From Pterobdella sp. o SKG-2022 (lineage: Eukaryota; Annelida; Clitellata; Hirudinida; Piscicolidae): DNA of 64,000 bases. The stretch covers positions 17,189,548 to 17,253,547 of the forward strand of contig OZ038321.1 of assembly GCA_964035795.1 (NCBI GenBank), in the 5' to 3' direction. The notes beneath the pieces are model-generated. The model searched no databases. It was given only the letters and a program-made list of their open reading frames with translations, and was not told the DNA's origin. The position numbers and the translations under genes are program-made. This document shows positions 1 through 9,801 of the stretch, piece after piece (the first letter of the stretch is position 1; the number at the start of each line of letters is the position of its first letter).

Positions 1-339
1 AGTTTGACTCCAATAATTGACAGCTTCTGGAAGAACTTTATTCTATGTAAGTGGAATATTTATTAAGTAACAATTCCTTTTATAATAGATAATTTAACCA
101 ACTTTAACAAAATTTTTTTTTTCATTAGGTAATTGATTCAATGTTGAATCATAAGATATATAGATTTTCAAATTTTCTATAGTGTGTCTTTTGCTTTTTC
201 TTTGTGCATCAGTTTTCAAACGCACATGGTGAATAAAATTTTCGTTTATTTTATTTTCTCCATGATGGCAAAAATGTCCAATAATAGAAGTAAACTGTGA
301 GAGCAATAAAGTGCATACTAAAATTTGTAAACTATACAT
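1..339 (-). CDS. Leishmanolysin-like metalloprotease, 5' exons (partial)
   Basis: These are the first two coding exons of a probable M8-family (leishmanolysin-like, LMLN) zinc protease, cut by the window edge. Exon 1 (339-103, 79 codons) starts at the ATG at 339-337. It encodes a hydrophobic signal peptide (about residues 1-21, MYSLQILVCTLLLS), then a Cys-His-His stretch and an IHHVRLKTDAQR region typical of the LMLN pro-region. A 60-nt GT...AG intron (102-43) follows; phase is 0 on both sides. Exon 2 (42-1) reads NKVLPEAVNYWSQ, matching the family's conserved LLPxAInyW segment, which makes the identification fairly firm. The HExxH catalytic site lies outside the window. Secretory pathway or membrane-anchored action is expected from the family. 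Confidence 0.75.
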
Positions 340-342
340 CAA

Positions 343-1630
343 AGACTGAGCTGTTGGTATAAAATTTTGTAATTATCATTATGAAATTTTAAAATCTTAT
401 AAGTATCATTATGAAAAAATATTGGAAAACGAATAGAAACAAAATTATAATTTTTGATCTGTGCGGATTTAAAAAATCATGTACCCGAAAAAAATTATAA
501 ATTATATGTACATTTTTTAAAAAATTCTGTTATCGAGCTAAAATTAAAATTAAATGATAATTTATATATAAGTACTATTTTCAAACTATAGCTTTAAATT
601 ATTGTGTAATAATTCTTCAATCCCTCACCTTTATTATAGCTTTTGCCATTAACTGTCATTAAGCTCTAAAAGACTACTATCAAAAGTTTTTTTCATATGT
701 TTAACATTCGTTAACTATGAATTAACTTATTTCAATTTAATTAATACAAATATCAGATAAAAATAATGCTAAAAATATAATCAAAAAAAGAGTAAAGATT
801 TAAACTAGTTTTAATTACTTGAATCTTATTATAATCTGAATTATGCTTCATACGTTAGTTTCTAGTATATTCCTTATCTTGGTCTTGCTGATTTAACAAA
901 AAGCACTATTAATGGTACACGATTTTTTAACCTGTGTTTTATTAGTATTTTCTTCTCTTTTTTATGTAATTTTTAAACTATTTTTTCGTTTTTTCTAGTT
1001 TTTCTGTTTTGCATTTATACATACTTTCCATGTTCATTTTTTATAATTCTTTTACATTTTGTGCTCTCTTCTCCCCCTCCCCCATACTGAAATTTCACTC
1101 TTTTTGTTCTTTGATAATTTTTTTTGTTTTTTAATGAATTCTTTATAAAAAACTTTCAGTGCTTACTGTTTTTGATAAAAATTACAAACGCAGAATTTTT
1201 ATATTCTAATAGTTTATTTTATTTTGTATAAAAGAAAGATGTGAGAATAATGTGAGCAGAGTTTTTACCGGCGAGTTTTGAAAAATATGCAGGATGCTAA
1301 CGTTATTATGTCATCAAATTAATTATTTTTAATGTTGCTATTTAATAATAAATATGCTTTTTTTTATGAGCACCACTATACCTTTTCTGCCTTTCTTAAT
1401 GTTTTCAAATACCAACTATTATCCTTATTCTGTTTTCTTTGCCTCTTTTTTAAGTCTGGCTTCTTTGGTATTTTATTGAAAATTAAAATTAGCCTTTTAT
1501 AATGAACTTCAGGTTTTAGTTACCATATTCCTATTTCTTTTGAAGTCTCCATTCTGGAGTGCTTATTGGCATTCTCAATATCAACTTTAGTGATATGTTT
1601 GTATTCGTTCAAATTTGTCTTATTCTTTTT
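343..1630. other. Intergenic A+T-rich DNA
   Basis: This is upstream of the leishmanolysin-like gene. It holds homopolymer T and A tracts and a short polypyrimidine run near 1070-1083. I see no convincing exon, RNA gene or repeat with clear ends. The promoter of the protease gene must lie in its left part, but I could not identify core elements. Confidence 0.5.
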
Positions 1631-1756
1631 TTAACCCGTTTGTGACCAAAATTTTAATGGCAGTACAAAAACACAAAAAAAATTAGATTTTAATTTAAAA
1701 AAAAAAGCGAGATACAGGGTGATCTCATATGAGATCAATGGGCACAAACGGGTTAA
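1631..1756. mobile_element. piggyBac-type MITE with TTAA target duplication
   Basis: A 118-bp body is flanked by TTAA on both sides (1631-1634 and 1753-1756). The ends form inverted repeats: left TTAACCCGTTTGTG, right CACAAACGGGTTAA, with one mismatch if extended to 17 bp. TTAA duplication plus a CCC...GGG terminus is the signature of piggyBac-superfamily elements. There is no coding capacity, so this is a non-autonomous copy that would need a transposase in trans. A perfect 16-bp palindrome, GATCTCATATGAGATC, sits near the right end at 1721-1736. The family assignment is inferred from termini alone. Confidence 0.75.
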
Positions 1757-2321
1757 ATTTGTTCAGACTGAGAAGTTTTACATAAGAGAAATTACAGCTG
1801 TTTTTTAGATTTTTTGTTTACTTGATAAACGTATCTATTAATATAGATAAGTTGTGTACTTTTAGTTTATAAACAAGTTATTTATTCTAATTTTTGATTT
1901 TGTGTTTTTCTGTTCATTTTGAATATCTGGTATAAGGCATCTGCTTTGGATAAAACACAACAGTGTACTCGGCAGAGCATTACAAATAGAAGCAATTTAA
2001 TAAATACGTTATAGGCCCAGCAAAAAGCCTTTATCATCTTTGGGTTTTGAAATAAAATTTGGATTTTGAGTTACAAAATAGTTTCGATTAATTAAATTTC
2101 TCTATTGCTTTTGTCAGCAGTCGTTTTTCTTTGTTTTTCGATGAAGTAGCGGTTTTAAGCGGTTACTATGGCCAATTTATAAAAGAATTGATCATTAATC
2201 TACCAGGTTCGATTCAATATCCGTCCAACAGTCAACATCTGTTTCAAAATGTGTTTAATATATTTTTGGTAACTAAAAACACTTGCTAGTAACTCACATA
2301 TCTTTGATAGTAAGGCCAAAA
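1757..2321. other. Intergenic A+T-rich DNA
   Basis: No gene seen. A GGTTCGATTC string at about 2204-2213 resembles a tRNA B box, but no cloverleaf can be built around it. Confidence 0.45.
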
Positions 2322-2527
2322 ATTAAAAAGTATTTATTAAAACGAAAACACGAAGGTTTTCGTAAGACTAGCTTACATTATCAAGTGATAATGGCAGGTG
2401 GTTATTATTGAGGTAAAATAGCCGAAAATCAATATAATAGTTTCTATTATATCAAAGTGGTTATTACTTGATGATGTAAGCTAGTCCTACAAAAAGCTTC
2501 GTGTCTTCGTTTTAATAAACACTTTGT
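2322..2527. repeat. Long hairpin element, family HP1 (copy 1)
   Basis: This is an imperfect palindrome of about 206 bp. The left arm (from 2322) contains TTAAAACGAAAACACGAAGG followed by TTTTCGTAAGACTAGC. The right arm (to 2527) is its reverse complement, including GATGTAAGCTAGTC and AAAGCTTCGTGTCTTCG. It is non-coding. The CGAAG-CTTTTCG block is shared with three other palindromes in this window (8876-8974, 30921-31059, 61121-61234), which supports a dispersed foldback/MITE-like family. No target duplication was resolved. Confidence 0.7.
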
Positions 2528-4265
2528 GTTTGTTGATTTTACTATTTGATTCAGGTTTTTATACTTCACCTATCTTTGAGTGGCACTACAAACAATTTAA
2601 GTAAGTTTTCTCCTATCTTTTGAGGCTATTAACCAGGAAACTATACACCTAATAACTTTAGAAAGACATCGCTTGTTTTTTCCTTATTTTATACAAGAAA
2701 TTCATTTGAAGTCAAACCAAAAGATGCAGTTAAATACAGCTTATGTTAAGTACTTATAGAATACAATGGGGTTGTTCTGGTTACTATTTTACGATGAGCG
2801 AAGAGCCATGGCATTATCTTCGTGCAGAGCTTCCATTGCTATAATAACGGATGGAAGACTTTTATCATTTAAATTGTTTCCGTAATATTTACTGTATCGA
2901 ATAAATCATTAAATTTTTTTATCACATTTTTTTTTGTTTTCTGAATTAAAAACGTAAAATAGCACATATGGAACTTTTATGAAGAATTCAATGTTATTTA
3001 AAATAATCTTAAAATCACTATGACAACAGACTTAATTACATTTTTGCTGAGTTATGTCAACTTTAAAGTTTCTAAATTTTTAGTATAAATAAAACATTTG
3101 TTTTCAATTTACAAAGCTTATCATCGTGCTATAATTTATAATCTAAAATATCGAATCAACAATTTCTTAAAAATCACAGATTTTTTGCAATAACTAAATA
3201 AAAAAATCTTACACGTAAAAGCAGATAATAAAACATGAAAAGTAACACAAAAAATCCCATAGTAAAATATATAGTATTGATCCACTAGTTTGCACACCAG
3301 GATCCTTCAATGTGATAAATGGTTTCACAATAAGCTATTATACACTACGTAGATTTAAACTTGATTTCAACATTTTTTATTTGGGAAACATCATGAAGTA
3401 ATCAATGGTGATTTTTTGCAAAAGCCATAAGCTTCGGTGTTGAATAAAACTTATCTTTACTGGTTTGTATGAATATATTTTCGGTATGGTTTGAGTTACC
3501 TTATAAGTTATTCAGATGTCAATTTTATCATTTTACATAAGCTTCAACTTTTATTTGCATTTATAGTTTGGATTGAGCTTCGACAAAACTATAATATGCG
3601 AGCTTAATGTTAAAACAATTTAATTCATGGAAATTGTTTTATATGAACTATAATCAAAAACATTTGTAAGTTATGCTTAAGCTATAAATGAACCTAATTC
3701 ATTATCTAAAATTGGTTTTTTGTGTTATATTTGTAGAGTAATCTTAAATTTGGGAAATCTTAAAACTAATATTAGATGAGAGGCCGTCTTTCTTGCAACG
3801 TTAACAGGATCTGTATGCTCATGTTAAAAACAAAAGTCATTTATCTAGGCTATACAATTTTAATGTTCTGTTTTATTTAACTCATGAAGCCCGAAAAGTC
3901 TGTATTTAACATTTATTTTATATATTATTTTTTTTTTTTTAAACTATTCACTTAGAGTGTTTTAAGAGTAAAAAAATTTAATTAACACCATGTTATACTA
4001 ATTGTTCATAAGAGTGCGTAGTTTCCCATTTTTATAAAAGCATGATAAAGTTATACCGGCTATTTATCATACTGATGATGATATTTTCGTATCAAAAAGC
4101 TTCAGTCTATATTAAGAAATTTATAAGCGATAGTGTTTTAGATATGTATTTCAGAGACCATAGTATTGACTTGATCTATTTTGGTAGTTTATCAATGCTT
4201 TAGTCAAATAAACCAAATGTTTTCTTCTTAATAAAAACAATGCAGATATACCTTATTAATGATTT
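2528..4265. other. Intergenic A+T-rich DNA
   Basis: I see no gene, RNA or bounded repeat here. Stops are dense in all frames and homopolymer A/T tracts are frequent. Confidence 0.5.
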
Positions 4266-4292
4266 GCAAACACTTATAGATTTTATTCAAAT
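4266..4292. repeat. Probable outer left arm of an HP1 hairpin split by the LINE
   Basis: The 27 bases before the LINE (beginning GCAAACACTTATAG) are similar to the reverse complement of 8948-8974, the outer right arm of the hairpin just downstream of the LINE (ending GGTTAGTGTTTGAA). By eye about 20 of 26 positions agree. The LINE therefore appears to have landed inside the left arm of a pre-existing HP1 element. The match is short and imperfect. Confidence 0.45.
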
Positions 4293-4304
4293 AATATCGA
4301 TAAT

Positions 4305-5909
4305 ATGTCCGCCATCGAAATAATTTGTTCCGAGATTGATTCTATTCAAGCAGCTCTCAACACGTTAAAAAGTAATGTGTTGAACTTAATAAAGCCTGAG
4401 AAACCTTCGGTTCCAAAAAAAAGAGGGCGAAAGCCGAAGACTATGACCACCTCAGCTCCTTCACTTTTCTCGCCTACCACATCTTCTTTGACTACTTCTT
4501 ATCCTTCAACTACTTCACTTTTTTCGACCACTACATTTACTTCAACTACCACATCTCCTTCAAGCACTTCAATCTTCTTAACCACTACATCTCCTTCGAC
4601 TGCCTCAATCTCCTTGACCACTACATCTCCTTCAACTAACTCTTCATCCCATGCAATAACTCCACTCCTCTCAACTACTCCATCTTCTTCATCAAGCTCA
4701 ACCTCAACAACTATGACCACTTCTCCAACTTCATCCACAAGCATGACATCAATTTCAACTTCTCCATCTCCTGCTTCTACTACTACATTTTCTTCAACTA
4801 ACTCTTCATCCCATGCAATAACCCCACTCTCTTCAACAACTCCATCTTCTTCATCAAGCTCAACTTCAACAACTATGACCACTTCTCCAACTTCATCCAC
4901 AAGCATGGCATCATTTTCAACTTCTCCATCTCTTGCTTCTACAACAACTACTTCATCTCTTAGTTTAATTAATAATTTTCCATCATTAATTTCACTAGAA
5001 TCATTCACACCAACCAATTCAATCACATCTACTCTTACTTCTAACTCACCTCAACCTACTTACAGCACTATTGTTAAGTCAAAAAATAAGCACACCCTTT
5101 CCTTTCCACCCACTAACAAAATCTCACACTCATTCCCCCCCAACCAACATATGAACCAGCTTATCAAGAAAACTCCACCAATAATTAAATATTTGACTAA
5201 AATTACTTCCACCATAGGTGAGACTCCAAGCGAGCTCTGCAGAAGATTGGTTTCATCCATTAACCTTTCTAAGCAGACCTTTAAGTCTTATCCCAAGCAT
5301 GTTCGTGAGTCTACTGATGCCGTTGTCTGGGAAGCTGACTCTGCTGATTTGCTCAAAGATGCCAAACTTTTTCTTTCCTCTCTTCCCAACATCCGCCTTC
5401 ATGACCCAATTCTTTTAAACCCAACAATTACTGTTCTAGGTCTACCGACATGGGTTTCGGATAAAGAACTGGAAACCTCTCTCAATCTTCTCTTTCCATC
5501 TGCTCATCCCAGTGCTCTTCGTGCCTTCAGACAGAGGCCTAACGCACGAAACCCTTCTACCCGTGATTGGCTTATCCAAGTTCCAAGCACTGTTTTTCCC
5601 ACTCTGATCAAGTCCAAGAATATTCACCTCCCTTTTGGTAGATTTCCTTTCCACTCCCGTGTTCACCCTACTAGATGTCTGAATTGTCAGACTTACGGCC
5701 ATAATATAGCTAAATGCCACAAACCTAGAGTATGTGAGCACTGTGGCAAAGACCATCCGTCTGACAACTGCTCTAGATCTTCTCTTCCCTTCTGTGTTCC
5801 TTGTTTTAGATCAAATCGTCCTTGCCATGACCATGTCACCACATCCTCTTCTTGTCCGGTGTACAAGCAACAAGTGCGACTTAAGATGGGGCGTACGGCC
5901 TGGCAATGA
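4305..5909 (+). CDS. LINE ORF1: gag-like nucleic-acid-binding protein
   Basis: This 534-residue ORF1 protein is expected to coat the element RNA as a ribonucleoprotein. The N terminus (1-35) looks helical and is followed by a basic KKRGRKPK AT-hook/NLS-like motif (about 39-46). Residues about 50-250 are a Ser/Thr-rich low-complexity region containing an in-frame 54-residue tandem duplication. A folded, RRM-like region precedes the C terminus. Zinc knuckles lie at about 458-505: CLNCQTYGHNIAKC (CX2CX4HX4C), then CEHCGKDHPSDNC and a further Cys/His cluster. This arrangement is typical of Jockey/CR1-type gag proteins. The stop is TGA at 5907-5909, and ORF2 starts 15 nt later in the same reading frame. 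Confidence 0.85.
   Translation: MSAIEIICSEIDSIQAALNTLKSNVLNLIKPEKPSVPKKRGRKPKTMTTSAPSLFSPTTSSLTTSYPSTTSLFSTTTFTSTTTSPSSTSIFLTTTSPSTASISLTTTSPSTNSSSHAITPLLSTTPSSSSSSTSTTMTTSPTSSTSMTSISTSPSPASTTTFSSTNSSSHAITPLSSTTPSSSSSSTSTTMTTSPTSSTSMASFSTSPSLASTTTTSSLSLINNFPSLISLESFTPTNSITSTLTSNSPQPTYSTIVKSKNKHTLSFPPTNKISHSFPPNQHMNQLIKKTPPIIKYLTKITSTIGETPSELCRRLVSSINLSKQTFKSYPKHVRESTDAVVWEADSADLLKDAKLFLSSLPNIRLHDPILLNPTITVLGLPTWVSDKELETSLNLLFPSAHPSALRAFRQRPNARNPSTRDWLIQVPSTVFPTLIKSKNIHLPFGRFPFHSRVHPTRCLNCQTYGHNIAKCHKPRVCEHCGKDHPSDNCSRSSLPFCVPCFRSNRPCHDHVTTSSSCPVYKQQVRLKMGRTAWQ
4631..4954 (+). repeat. 162-bp tandem duplication inside LINE ORF1
   Basis: Two adjacent 162-bp copies (4631-4792 and 4793-4954) begin with TTCAACTAACTCTTCATCCC. 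They encode two 54-residue Ser/Thr-rich units and keep the frame. A few substitutions separate the copies. Confidence 0.8.
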
Positions 5910-5924
5910 AGGCCTGCCTTACTC

Positions 5925-8801
5925 ATGCACCCTCAAAATCCATCTTCTTTTGTGAAGTTTGGCCTTCTCAATCCCCGTTCCACTCGCAACAAATCCACTC
6001 TTATCCTGGACGCGATCTCCACTCACTGTTTCGATATCCTTGCATTGACTGAAACGTGGATCCCGGAAGATGCTGACAATGTCACAAAATACGACATTGT
6101 TCCCCCAGGTTACCATGTTCTACATTCTCATCGTTCTAGTGGAAAACGCGGTGGTGGTATTTCTTTGATTTCCTCCAACTCCGTTAAACTGACACTTGTA
6201 AAATCTGAAATACACTCTTCCTTTGAAGCATTAACTGCCCAAGCCTCTTTCCTAACACGTTCCTTAACCATTTCTGTTATTTACCGCCCTCCTAACTCAA
6301 GTAATTTTATTCGTGAACTCACAGCTCATCTTTATTTTCTTTCTTCGACATTCAATCATTTCATAATGGCTGGAGATTTTAATACCCCTAATTGTCATCA
6401 TCTTGATAATCCCCTTAATATTCTTTTGCGAGAGCACGGTTTGATGCAGCATATTAACTTTCCAACTCACAGACTTGGCAATACTCTCGATCTTGTTATC
6501 ACACCTGCTTCTCTCTCTCATCTTATTTCTGACCCTGTCAGCGAAATTTTTGAATCTGATCATTTCCTTATTTCGTGCCGTCTTAACCTCGCACGGCCCC
6601 ACCTTTCACCTCATCGTGTCACTTCTCGGTCTTTCATGAATCTCAACTTGGCCGGCTTTGGAAAGGATGTCAATTTTATAAGCGATTTACTTATTAATTC
6701 TCCAATCTCTAAGGTTGATGACTTTGTTAGTTCCATGGACAAATTGTTTCTTTCGCTGATGAATTCTCATGCTCCTTTACGCAGTCATACTTTTCGCCCC
6801 GGCTTCCATTCACACTTTCATCTGTCTGAAAATGCTCTCTCTGCCAAACGCCGAAGAAGGAAAATCGAGAGACAGATATCCAGTCTCCGAAAGCTTTGTG
6901 TGCAAGTCCCTGATGATCTTTTACAGGAATTCCGTATTTCACGTAAACTCGCCCGCGCCGCCATTAACAAGTCACGTGCTGATTATCTTAATCTATCGCT
7001 ATCTTCAGCGACACCTAACTCCAAAGCCTTTTGGAAAACGGCGAACTCCATACTTCACAGGTCTCCTCCACTTCCTCCGCGGACTCCTGCGGAATATGAT
7101 CTTTTTGTTGAAAACTTTAGCACTTTTTTCAAGACTAAGATTGAGTTGATTCATAGCTCGCTACCGATCACTAATCTTCCCCGTCAGCCCTCCTTAACTG
7201 ACAGTGATCAATCAAATCTCTCATTTTTCTCACCTCCTAGTGTTGATGAAATCATCAAATTGATCAATTCTCTCCCAAATAAATCCTCACCTTTAGATAT
7301 AATCCCTGTTTTCCTGCTTAAGCAGTTTTCCGGCATCTTTGCCTCCATTATATGCAAACTTTCGGCTCTTTCCTTTTCACAGGGTATTTTTCCAACTTCA
7401 TTCAAAACGGAGCAGGTAACCCCTTTACTGAAAAAATATAATCTAGACCCCATGCAACCATCCAATTATCGTCCAATTTCAAACCTCAGCACCATCTCAA
7501 AGATCTTAGAAAGGGTTGTTCTCAAGAGATTATCCTCTCATGTTTCTGTACTGCGTAACTTCAACCTTTTCCAGTCGGCGTATCGCTCACATCACTCAAC
7601 GGAAACTGCGCTTTTGTACATCACTGACAGCCTCCGCAATATCTGTGCTACCGGGTCTGCGGCCGTCTTAGTGTCTTTAGATATTTCAGCAGCTTTTGAC
7701 ACCATTAATCATCCAAATATGCTGCATATCCTTGAAGACTACTTTCACATTTCTGGCATTGCTTTATCCTGGTTTCAGTCCTATCTTTCCGAACGCAAGC
7801 AATTTGTTAAGATAAGCTGCTCTTCCTCTACCCCTGTCTCCCTTCGTTTTGGTGTTCCTCAAGGTTCTGTTCTTGGGCCCATACTCTTTTCTCTTTATAC
7901 TTCTCCTATTAGCGAGATCATACAGAAGCACGACGTTCTATATCATCAGTTTGCTGATGATATTACCCTCTTTACAGGCGCTTCTTACCTTGATCCTCAT
8001 CCCAGCCTCACTAAGATATCTGAATGCATCACTGAGCTCAATCTTTGGTTTTCTAACAATCACCTCATGTTGAATCCTAACAAAAGCGAAGTGATGTTTG
8101 TCGGCAGTCCCATACTCCTTTCCAAATCCAATCTTCCCACTGAAGTAATCTTTGACAGCACTACTCTTTCCGTAACGTCCAAACTGAAGATACTAGGTGT
8201 AACTCTTGATTCTAGACTCAACTTTACACACTTTGTCTCTCAGATCATACAATCATCCAACTTTCATCTCCATGCGATCAGACAGGCACGCAAGTTCCTA
8301 CCCTTTGACACTGCCGTTGCTCTGATCATCTCTTTAGTTCTTTCAAGGATTGATTACTGTAACTCTCTTCTTTGTCGACTCCCGAACTGTCTTATTTCTA
8401 AGTTGCAATCTCTCCAAAATCGCGCTGCTAAAACCGCTCTTCAAGCCGACTACTATTCTTCATCTCACACCTGTCTCGATCGCCTCCATTGCCTGCCGGT
8501 CGTACTAAGAGCCCAGTTCAAGTTGCTATGGCTCACGGCTAACATCTTATACTTTAATCAGCCAGCTTATTTATATGACCGTCTTTCCATCAGACAGACT
8601 TCTGAGTCTCTCAGGTCTTCCAACACTGGTTTATGCCTACATCAGCCTGTCTCTTCTAAACCTTTCTTACATCGCTCCTTCTCGCATATCGCCCCTCACT
8701 TATGGAACTCTCTTCCACTTAATGTCCGTCTTTCACCTTCTCTTAAAATTTTTCGCAAGCGTTTAAAAACGCATCTTTATAGCCAAATTTCTTTCTCATA
8801 G
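5925..8801 (+). CDS. LINE ORF2: APE endonuclease-reverse transcriptase
   Basis: This 958-residue protein nicks target DNA and reverse-transcribes the element RNA from the nick (target-primed reverse transcription). An AP-endonuclease-like domain occupies about residues 1-220, with the conserved Asn in LLNPRS, the metal-binding Glu in LTETW (about 41), GDFN (about 149) and SDH (about 211). The reverse transcriptase spans about 450-760: YRPISNLS (about 514), DISAAFDTI, GVPQGSVLGP (about 641) and the FADDITLF catalytic motif (about 675). The C-terminal region (RIDYCNSLL, then LWNSLPLNVR) is the conserved tail of L2/CR1-type proteins. No inactivating change is seen. The start is an ATG in frame with ORF1 across one TGA codon. 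Confidence 0.92.
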   Translation: MHPQNPSSFVKFGLLNPRSTRNKSTLILDAISTHCFDILALTETWIPEDADNVTKYDIVPPGYHVLHSHRSSGKRGGGISLISSNSVKLTLVKSEIHSSFEALTAQASFLTRSLTISVIYRPPNSSNFIRELTAHLYFLSSTFNHFIMAGDFNTPNCHHLDNPLNILLREHGLMQHINFPTHRLGNTLDLVITPASLSHLISDPVSEIFESDHFLISCRLNLARPHLSPHRVTSRSFMNLNLAGFGKDVNFISDLLINSPISKVDDFVSSMDKLFLSLMNSHAPLRSHTFRPGFHSHFHLSENALSAKRRRRKIERQISSLRKLCVQVPDDLLQEFRISRKLARAAINKSRADYLNLSLSSATPNSKAFWKTANSILHRSPPLPPRTPAEYDLFVENFSTFFKTKIELIHSSLPITNLPRQPSLTDSDQSNLSFFSPPSVDEIIKLINSLPNKSSPLDIIPVFLLKQFSGIFASIICKLSALSFSQGIFPTSFKTEQVTPLLKKYNLDPMQPSNYRPISNLSTISKILERVVLKRLSSHVSVLRNFNLFQSAYRSHHSTETALLYITDSLRNICATGSAAVLVSLDISAAFDTINHPNMLHILEDYFHISGIALSWFQSYLSERKQFVKISCSSSTPVSLRFGVPQGSVLGPILFSLYTSPISEIIQKHDVLYHQFADDITLFTGASYLDPHPSLTKISECITELNLWFSNNHLMLNPNKSEVMFVGSPILLSKSNLPTEVIFDSTTLSVTSKLKILGVTLDSRLNFTHFVSQIIQSSNFHLHAIRQARKFLPFDTAVALIISLVLSRIDYCNSLLCRLPNCLISKLQSLQNRAAKTALQADYYSSSHTCLDRLHCLPVVLRAQFKLLWLTANILYFNQPAYLYDRLSIRQTSESLRSSNTGLCLHQPVSSKPFLHRSFSHIAPHLWNSLPLNVRLSPSLKIFRKRLKTHLYSQISFS

Positions 8802-8875
8802 CCCTTCTGATTAGAACAGCGCCTCTGCAGCAAACCTAGTTTGCAAACTGCGCGCCCTACAAATACAAATACAAA

Positions 8876-8974
8876 TACGAAGGTTTTCGTTATCAATCTA
8901 ACATTTCCATTTACTTGAAACTTTACTATGATAATGAAAAGCTTCGTATTTTAATAAAAACGGTTAGTGTTTGA
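8876..8974. repeat. HP1 hairpin element (copy 2), interrupted on the left by the LINE
   Basis: TACGAAGGTTTTCGTTATCA on the left is matched by the reverse complement of TGATAATGAAAAGCTTCGTA on the right. The outer right arm continues to 8974, and its partner appears to be 4266-4292, on the far side of the LINE. The sequence is non-coding. Confidence 0.6.
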
Positions 8975-9529
8975 ATTTATTATTATTTCACCGTGGCTCG
9001 CGAAAATCATTATACTAATGACTTTTAACTTTTTAAAATCCAGTTTGATATTTTTTTACTTAACTGTTGAATATGAAATAATCTTGGAAAAAATAAATCA
9101 TATAAAAGTTTAATTAATAAGCACTAAAAATTAATTAATTTCAATCAGCACAAGGCGTTTTGTTAAATATGTTATATTAGCAAGTGTGCAAATCAATGGA
9201 ACCATTAAAAAGATACATAAAACCGGTTTGAAAAAATCTATTGATATTTTTATTTTTCCATGTCCATAAAATTGTGTAACATTAGTAAGAGTGAAGATTC
9301 TTTATTTCCTTCTTGGGTTCCATAATTCTTGATTCCTATACGAAGCTTAAAGTCTCTTATTTTGATAGCTTTATCAAAAGATTGTTTTTATTAAGTAGCC
9401 TGATTTATTTTCCCAATTTTCTCATGCAATAAATTGAATGTGCGCGTAGTAGCAAAAGAACACTAATTCAAAATCAATTGCTCGTTCTATATCAAATTTT
9501 TCAATTTTTTATGAAAAAAAATTGTATTT
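8975..9529. other. Intergenic A+T-rich DNA
   Basis: No supported gene or bounded repeat. TATACGAAGCTTAAAG at about 9338 echoes the HP1 core, but there is no matching second arm. Confidence 0.45.
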
Positions 9530-9801
9530 TTATTTTATTTGAGTTTTCATCAGATCCCAAAAGATATGACCTTTAATCTGACTTTTTTCTTTTGTAAGTG
9601 CCATTAATACTCTCTTATTATCTGCAAAAGATAAGACTTTTTCATTGGTCAACTTGTCGACTTTTTCTTGTTCTTTTTTGTTTTGTTTTGCGAATAGTCT
9701 ACGTTTCTGCTGCATACGTCGCCAATCCCACGTAAGCCAACATTTAGCACCTGTTTCATAATGTGTTTTTGCTACATTAAATTTGTAGCAAGTGCTTTGG
9801 T
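9530..9801 (-). CDS. Candidate terminal exon of an unrecognised gene
   Basis: An open stretch of 89 codons ends in a stop at 9530. It is preceded by a good splice acceptor (TTTTCCTTATAG, AG at 9803-9802), so it could be a terminal exon entered in phase with two leading bases. The peptide is rich in Lys, Gln and Trp and contains GAKCWLTWDWRRMQQKRR and a Lys/Glu-rich helical tail. I do not recognise a family. The only in-frame ATG is internal (9715), and no convincing upstream exon was found between 9802 and 10300. It may be a real small protein exon or chance. Confidence 0.3.

Larger units (their letters stand above)
4293..8875 (+). mobile_element. Apparently intact L2/CR1-like non-LTR retrotransposon
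   Basis: This two-ORF LINE carries ORF1 (gag-like, 4305-5909) and ORF2 (endonuclease-RT, 5925-8801). A short 3' UTR ends in a TACAAA-type microsatellite (about 8857-8878) instead of poly(A), as is typical of L2/CR1/Jockey-type elements. Neither ORF has a frameshift or premature stop, and all endonuclease and RT catalytic motifs are present, so the copy is young and may be active. If the flanking hairpin arm at 4266-4292 is real, the element starts at about 4293 and has only about 12 nt before ORF1, which would mean a short or truncated 5' UTR. The element is visibly richer in G+C than its surroundings. Clade (L2, CR1 or Daphne) is inferred from protein style, not from a tree. Confidence 0.9.

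Noticed and set aside
2165..2225. tRNA-like segment with a GGTTCGATTC B-box-like string
   Set aside because: No acceptor or anticodon stem can be formed and the A-box match is poor.
4499..5026. 175-codon minus-strand frame rich in Val, Glu and Asp
   Set aside because: It is the antisense shadow of the Ser/Thr-rich repeat of LINE ORF1.
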